Assembly: GCA_905236315.1 (NCBI GenBank)
Contig: CAJOPO010000381.1
Location: 1-10,560, forward strand
Length of the DNA: 10,560 nucleotides
Direction of reading: 5' to 3'
Source of the DNA: an uncultured Treponema sp.
GTDB lineage: Bacteria; Spirochaetota; Spirochaetia; Treponematales; Treponemataceae
Notes under the pieces: generated by a model
Seen by the model: the letters and a program-made list of their open reading frames with translations, nothing else
What the model was told of the DNA's origin: nothing
Database searches by the model: none
Program-made: the position numbers and the translations under genes
Shown here: positions 7,426 to 10,560 of the stretch, piece after piece
Layout: the number at the start of each line of letters is the position of its first letter
Numbering within the stretch: the stretch's first letter is position 1

Positions 7426-8025
7426 CTAATTAAAATCAGGATTATTAATTGTTTTATTATCACAAAGGTTTTTAAATACGCCAAATATTACAAGCAATGA
7501 TTCAATAAATATTCCCGAAACACATAACTTTACAGGCAAAAACAATCCATAATTATAGATCATAATACAGATTATCGTATTTATTATGAATAGCCTTTTA
7601 ATAACTCGCTTATATGCTTTTTGCTCATTTTGTGATATTTTTTTGTGTTTATCTTGAACAGGCGATAACAGTAAAATACATATCATTGATATTGTTGCTA
7701 AAATAAATAATATAAATATACTGTTAATGTATTTGGCCATATAAACACCGCTCATAACACATAAACAAGATGAAATATAACAAGTCAGCGGATTATTGCA
7801 ATGAAAACCGCCAGCATATTTTCTTAATGGTATAAAGAACAACAAAAAAATATATATCTCTATGAACCTATTTGTAATAATTCCCAAAATTGAAAATGTA
7901 ATTAGCATAAAACCATTTAATATAAGCCGCCGTAACCCATACGCAAATGCATCCCTATCTTCCAATTTTATTTTATTATTTCGTATAAAAAAATCAGATG
8001 CTTTATAGCTTAGTGACTCAATCAT
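7426..8025 (-). CDS. agrB: AgrB-like membrane cysteine endopeptidase (autoinducer processing)
   Basis: The 199-aa protein has the normal AgrB length and several hydrophobic segments. It carries RKYAGGFHCNNPLTCYISS, in which His75 and Cys82 have the seven-residue spacing of the catalytic His77/Cys84 pair of Staphylococcus AgrB. The family cuts the C-terminal tail of the AgrD precursor and forms the thiolactone ring at the cytoplasmic membrane. The ATG lies inside the end of agrD (8-base overlap), which points to translational coupling; the ribosome site is only a weak AAGAG, consistent with this. Lipase gene expression may follow on the same transcript, as no terminator was found in the 55-base gap downstream. 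Confidence 0.95.
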   Translation of the reverse strand: MIESLSYKASDFFIRNNKIKLEDRDAFAYGLRRLILNGFMLITFSILGIITNRFIEIYIFLLFFIPLRKYAGGFHCNNPLTCYISSCLCVMSGVYMAKYINSIFILFILATISMICILLLSPVQDKHKKISQNEQKAYKRVIKRLFIINTIICIMIYNYGLFLPVKLCVSGIFIESLLVIFGVFKNLCDNKTINNPDFN

Positions 8026-8197
8026 ATCTCTTAAATTTATTGCAGCTTTCCGGAAGTTCGGGTTGCCCTAAAACATAACAGCAAGTGCTGTTACAGTCCA
8101 TAACAACAATAGCAAATGTTATTGTTGCTATAATATTGCTGTGTTTTAAAGCCAATCCTTTGATCGTTTCCAACATTTTTTTGAAAATTTTTTGCAT
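8018..8197 (-). CDS. agrD: AgrD-like cyclic peptide autoinducer precursor (59 aa)
   Basis: On the minus strand an ATG at 8197, preceded by GGGAGG (8211-8206) at 8 bases, opens a 59-codon frame ending in TGA at 8018-8020. The product has the three-part AgrD layout: an amphipathic basic N-terminus (MQKIFKKMLETIKG) and hydrophobic middle (to ~33); a core around residues 36-44 (NSTCCYVLG); and an acidic, proline-bearing tail QPELPESCNKFKR, which matches the conserved recognition tail of cyclic lactone autoinducer precursors. The spacing from Cys39 to Pro49 equals that in S. aureus AgrD-I, so Cys39 most likely forms the ring with Leu43 (CCYVL, perhaps with N-terminal residues), although Cys40 cannot be excluded. 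It overlaps agrB by 8 bases. Short length makes it easy to miss in automatic annotation. Confidence 0.95.
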   Translation of the reverse strand: MQKIFKKMLETIKGLALKHSNIIATITFAIVVMDCNSTCCYVLGQPELPESCNKFKRYD

Positions 8198-8205
8198 TGA
8201 TAATT

Positions 8206-8211
8206 CCTCCC
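8206..8211 (-). promoter_or_regulatory. Ribosome binding site of agrD
   Basis: GGGAGG on the minus strand, 8 bases before ATG 8197. It decides the start of the short agrD frame. Confidence 0.9.
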
Positions 8212-8231
8212 TATTAATTTTTGTAGTTGGA

Positions 8232-8260
8232 ATTATATCATATAATTTGTGAATTAACTG
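8232..8260 (-). promoter_or_regulatory. Promoter of agrD-agrB (and perhaps the lipase genes)
   Basis: A perfect TATAAT (minus strand, 8237-8232) lies about 35 bases before the agrD start. At 17 bases upstream the hexamer is CAGTTA (8260-8255), a poor -35. A good -10 with a weak -35 is the usual form of an activator-dependent promoter, and the direct repeat at 8255-8290 sits where the activator would bind. Confidence 0.6.
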
Positions 8261-8290
8261 ATTTATGTAAAAATAATTGATTTAATGTAA
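8255..8290. promoter_or_regulatory. Direct repeat, putative AgrA (LytTR) binding site
   Basis: TAACTGATTTATGTAA (8255-8270) and TAATTGATTTAATGTAA (8274-8290) are two copies of TAAyTGATTTA(A)TGTAA, three bases apart, with a period of 19-20 bases. LytTR regulators such as AgrA bind paired direct repeats next to the -35 region, and the minus-strand units contain CAGTTA/CAATTA, similar to the GTTA core known for AgrA. The spacing is slightly shorter than the classical 21 bases. The binding role is inference. Confidence 0.6.
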
Positions 8291-8335
8291 CTTTCCATAA
8301 GTTTTTGTTAAAAAAATAACAATAAAAACAAAAAA

Positions 8336-8377
8336 ATAACCTTGTATATCGCGTTTACACACAATACACAAGGTTAT
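8336..8377 (-). terminator. Rho-independent terminator of the agrA-agrC operon
   Basis: Nine bases past the agrC stop, ATAACCTTGTGTAT (8377-8364, minus strand) pairs over 14 positions with ATATACAAGGTTAT (8349-8336), with one G-U pair, followed by a run of T (8336-8331). It separates agrAC from agrDB. Confidence 0.85.
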
Positions 8378-8385
8378 ATTGGGAA

Positions 8386-9648
8386 TTATTTATCAAAAGT
8401 ATCACACAGCAATATCTTTACTGTAAACATTTTATTATCAGTTGTGAAATCAATTTGTCCGCCATACTTATTTACTACTTCCTCTATATTCTTTATCCCG
8501 TATCCATGATTTATCCTATCTTTTTTAGTTGTAAAGAATTGTTTTCCCTTTCTAATGATTTCACCCGAAAAAGAATTTGCAATTTTTATATGTAATGCTT
8601 GAAGTTTGTACTTCATGCTAACTTCAAGTGTTTTTTCATCCGTATCATATAATGCATTTATTGAGTTGTCAAGTAAATTCCCGATTAAAATACTCATATC
8701 ATAATCAGGAATAAACAGTTCATCTGGAATTGATATATCTATGTCCAATTTTAAATCTGTTAGACCACTTAATTTATAATTAAAAAGATTATCAACAATC
8801 TTATTACCGCTTTTTACTATCTTCGTAGGTTCCCCTATACTTTCCATGAGTTGATCTATATATTTTTCAGCTTCTAAATAATTTCCTTCTTGAATATAGC
8901 TTTTAACAGTAAGTGAGTGATTTTTATAATCATGTCTTGTACGAGCGAAATTGTCGTTATTTTTTTCTATCATTTCTAAATGATTTTTATAATACTTATA
9001 TTCTCTATTTATAATATCTTGTTCATGGATTTTCTTATAAGACTCTATTACAAGATGGAGAATTAAAAACACAGCAATATTTATCATAAATAAAATAATT
9101 ATTGCCGATATAATTCCTATAGATATACTATATGTATCCAATATTATTTTACATAAATACAAACTTCCAAAAGGTACAAACAGAAGGAAAATTTTATATT
9201 TTAGTCCTATATCGTCATATTCATCATGTTTGAATATTGTTTTCATCATTCCTTCAATTATAAACATAACTGAAATTATACTAATGTATGCAATAATGAA
9301 TGTTTGTAAATCAGGCAGTTTAAAGTTTAGAATAAGATAATATATACCACCCTCACATATCATATTTATGATATATCCCGTCAAAAAACTAAAAAACCTC
9401 CGAAATATAGAACCATTATATGCAAGTGTATATACCATATACAATATGAAATTGATAATTAATGTAGTGTTTCTATCGTCTGTGATCAGATATGCTGTAC
9501 TATTTATAGCTATATATAAAAAGATTAAAAGACCTCTCCATATTTTAGCTATTCGTTCTTCTTTTAAAAATAAGCTACCCAAACGGCAAATAATTATTAT
9601 TCTTATAGCATTATATAGCAGATACAAAATATTTAATAGTATTTCCAT
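8386..9648 (-). CDS. agrC: AgrC-like sensor histidine kinase (GHKL family)
   Basis: The 420-aa protein has about six or seven membrane segments in residues 1-202, the peptide-sensing part of AgrC. A dimerisation region follows, with the phosphorylated His239 in ARTRHDYKNHS, the H-box form of AgrC-type kinases. The ATPase domain has an N box (LIGNLLDNSINAL, residues 321-333) and a G box (HGYGIKN, 381-387). It should autophosphorylate on binding the cyclic AgrD peptide and pass phosphate to AgrA. It starts six bases after the agrA stop; GGAGG lies about 14 bases before the ATG inside agrA, which is somewhat long, but no better start is in frame. The G1 DxGxG aspartate motif is not obvious, as is common in this subfamily. 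Confidence 0.95.
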   Translation of the reverse strand: MEILLNILYLLYNAIRIIIICRLGSLFLKEERIAKIWRGLLIFLYIAINSTAYLITDDRNTTLIINFILYMVYTLAYNGSIFRRFFSFLTGYIINMICEGGIYYLILNFKLPDLQTFIIAYISIISVMFIIEGMMKTIFKHDEYDDIGLKYKIFLLFVPFGSLYLCKIILDTYSISIGIISAIIILFMINIAVFLILHLVIESYKKIHEQDIINREYKYYKNHLEMIEKNNDNFARTRHDYKNHSLTVKSYIQEGNYLEAEKYIDQLMESIGEPTKIVKSGNKIVDNLFNYKLSGLTDLKLDIDISIPDELFIPDYDMSILIGNLLDNSINALYDTDEKTLEVSMKYKLQALHIKIANSFSGEIIRKGKQFFTTKKDRINHGYGIKNIEEVVNKYGGQIDFTTDNKMFTVKILLCDTFDK

Positions 9649-9654
9649 ATATTT

Positions 9655-10350
9655 TTATATTTCCTCCATATACGCTCTTACCTCGTCTTTTTGCGATTGA
9701 CTTATTTTAAGTACTTCATTATTCGTTAATGTTACTGAATTATATCCATAAGCTTTTATATAATTAGCATTAACAATATAAGATTTATGTATTAATATAA
9801 ACCCGTTCAATTCCTTTAGTTCATTAAAATCTTTATAAGTTACATACTTCTCCGTTTTTGTTATAACATAGATTTTTCGGCGTTCTCTGTAAAAATAGAG
9901 AATATCTTTGCATAAAATAATGTTTGTTTGAAAACCAACTTTGACCTTTATAAACATATCTTCCTTATTTGCCACTCTAAAATAAGCATTAAATATTCTA
10001 TCTATCTTTTCTTCAGTTATTGGTTTTTCAATAAAATCCAAAGGTCTGCTTGCAAAAAGTTCCTTTGCATATTTGTTGTAAGCTGAAACATAAGCAATAC
10101 AAGTTGTTTGATTATCTAACTCGTCTCTTAAGTAATTCCCTATATCATTTCCATACTCGGAGTTTCCCAATTCTATATCCATAAAAATCAAATTATAATA
10201 TTCACCCGATTTTATATTGTCTAAAAGTTCTTTTCCAGACAAAAACACATCAGCTTCAATAATTATCTGCTGCCTGCGTTTGTATTTTTCAATCATATTG
10301 AATAAATCTTTGCATAATTGCTCATTGTCGTCACAAATAGCGACTTTCAT
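9655..10350 (-). CDS. agrA: AgrA-like response regulator (receiver + LytTR DNA-binding domain)
   Basis: The 231-aa protein has a receiver domain (residues ~1-122) with acidic pair Asp7/Asp8, phosphoacceptor Asp58 in LIFMDIEL, Ser89 and Lys109 (IEKP). A LytTR domain fills ~130-230 (ILYFYRERRKIYVIT, FILIHKSYIVN, VLKISQSQKDE), the DNA-binding fold of AgrA, AlgR and VirR. It should bind direct repeats and activate the agrDB promoter. GAGGAGG 7 bases before the ATG supports the start. It is the first gene of the agrA-agrC operon; in the classical staphylococcal order (agrBDCA) it is last. Confidence 0.96.
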   Translation of the reverse strand: MKVAICDDNEQLCKDLFNMIEKYKRRQQIIIEADVFLSGKELLDNIKSGEYYNLIFMDIELGNSEYGNDIGNYLRDELDNQTTCIAYVSAYNKYAKELFASRPLDFIEKPITEEKIDRIFNAYFRVANKEDMFIKVKVGFQTNIILCKDILYFYRERRKIYVITKTEKYVTYKDFNELKELNGFILIHKSYIVNANYIKAYGYNSVTLTNNEVLKISQSQKDEVRAYMEEI

Positions 10351-10408
10351 TATAAAAACCTCCTCATAGCCGCACTATTGTCAGGTCTTCATTTTTCCTT
10401 ATTTATAT

Positions 10409-10437
10409 ATTATACTATAAATATATCGACATTACAA
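10409..10437 (-). promoter_or_regulatory. Promoter of agrA-agrC
   Basis: On the minus strand TTGTAA (10437-10432) and TATAAT (10414-10409) are exactly 17 bases apart, about 60 bases before the agrA start. A housekeeping sigma promoter fits well. No direct repeat like that before agrD was seen here, so agrAC may be expressed constitutively. Confidence 0.7.
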
Positions 10438-10560
10438 TGAAGTTTTGTTGCAATAGACAGCTTTTACTATAAAAATATCCCCTTATAATATATATTTCTC
10501 AAACTGCCTGTTAGGTCACGAGATTTTAGAAAAATATACCTAATTACTCCGACAACGTAT
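10438..10560. other. Right-end intergenic DNA, nothing recognised
   Basis: No open frame with a ribosome site on either strand, and no clear hairpin. A/T-rich patches near 10475-10497 could be part of a further upstream promoter. Confidence 0.3.

Noticed and set aside
9368..9700. Plus-strand open frame of 110 codons over agrC/agrA
   Set aside because: It is antisense to the membrane region of agrC and the end of agrA; the hydrophobicity arises from the complementary strand.

Overview
The window looks like an accessory region of a low-GC Firmicute, most likely a gut or rumen Clostridia (Ruminococcus/Lachnospiraceae-like). The reasons are AT-rich DNA, strong GGAGG ribosome sites, an Agr-type peptide quorum system, CBM2-like and calcium-repeat secreted proteins, and a helicase fragment typical of integrative conjugative elements (ICEs). 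The species cannot be fixed from the sequence. Every intact gene is on the minus strand, so transcription runs from right to left.

Right end (10,437 to 8,336): an agrA-agrC operon (LytTR response regulator and GHKL histidine kinase) has a recognisable promoter and a hairpin terminator. Next (8,290 to 7,426): a second unit has a promoter whose -10 lies beside an imperfect direct repeat, followed by a short agrD gene (59 aa, 8018-8197) and agrB, which overlaps agrD by 8 bases. AgrB should process and cyclise the AgrD peptide, AgrC should sense it, and AgrA should bind the promoter repeats.

Middle (7,370 to 2,905): 55 bases after agrB lies a 1232-aa secreted protein. It has a signal peptide, two CBM2-like domains, calcium-binding DxDxDG repeats, a conserved spacer domain, a second calcium segment and a C-terminal class 3 lipase domain with a full Ser-Asp-His triad. 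Its stop overlaps the start of a 255-aa polytopic membrane protein (TAATG). The N-terminal two thirds have near-average GC, whereas the lipase and its partner are very AT-rich. This fits a polymorphic-toxin layout (constant delivery part, exchangeable toxin tip, adjacent immunity gene) placed behind a quorum-sensing locus.

Left part (2,713 to 1,107): an IS66 transposase tail on the plus strand with a strong terminator separates the lipase module from a second, smaller module. That module has a 149-aa secreted protein with nearly the same signal peptide, coupled by the same TAATG overlap to a 179-aa single-pass membrane protein, and ends in a long hairpin terminator. Near-identical 18-base direct repeats lie on either side of it.

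Left end (1 to 1,078): the C-terminal part of an SNF2-type ICE helicase, truncated at motif III and running off the window. It has much higher GC than the agr genes and probably represents the mobile-element backbone into which the effector modules were built.
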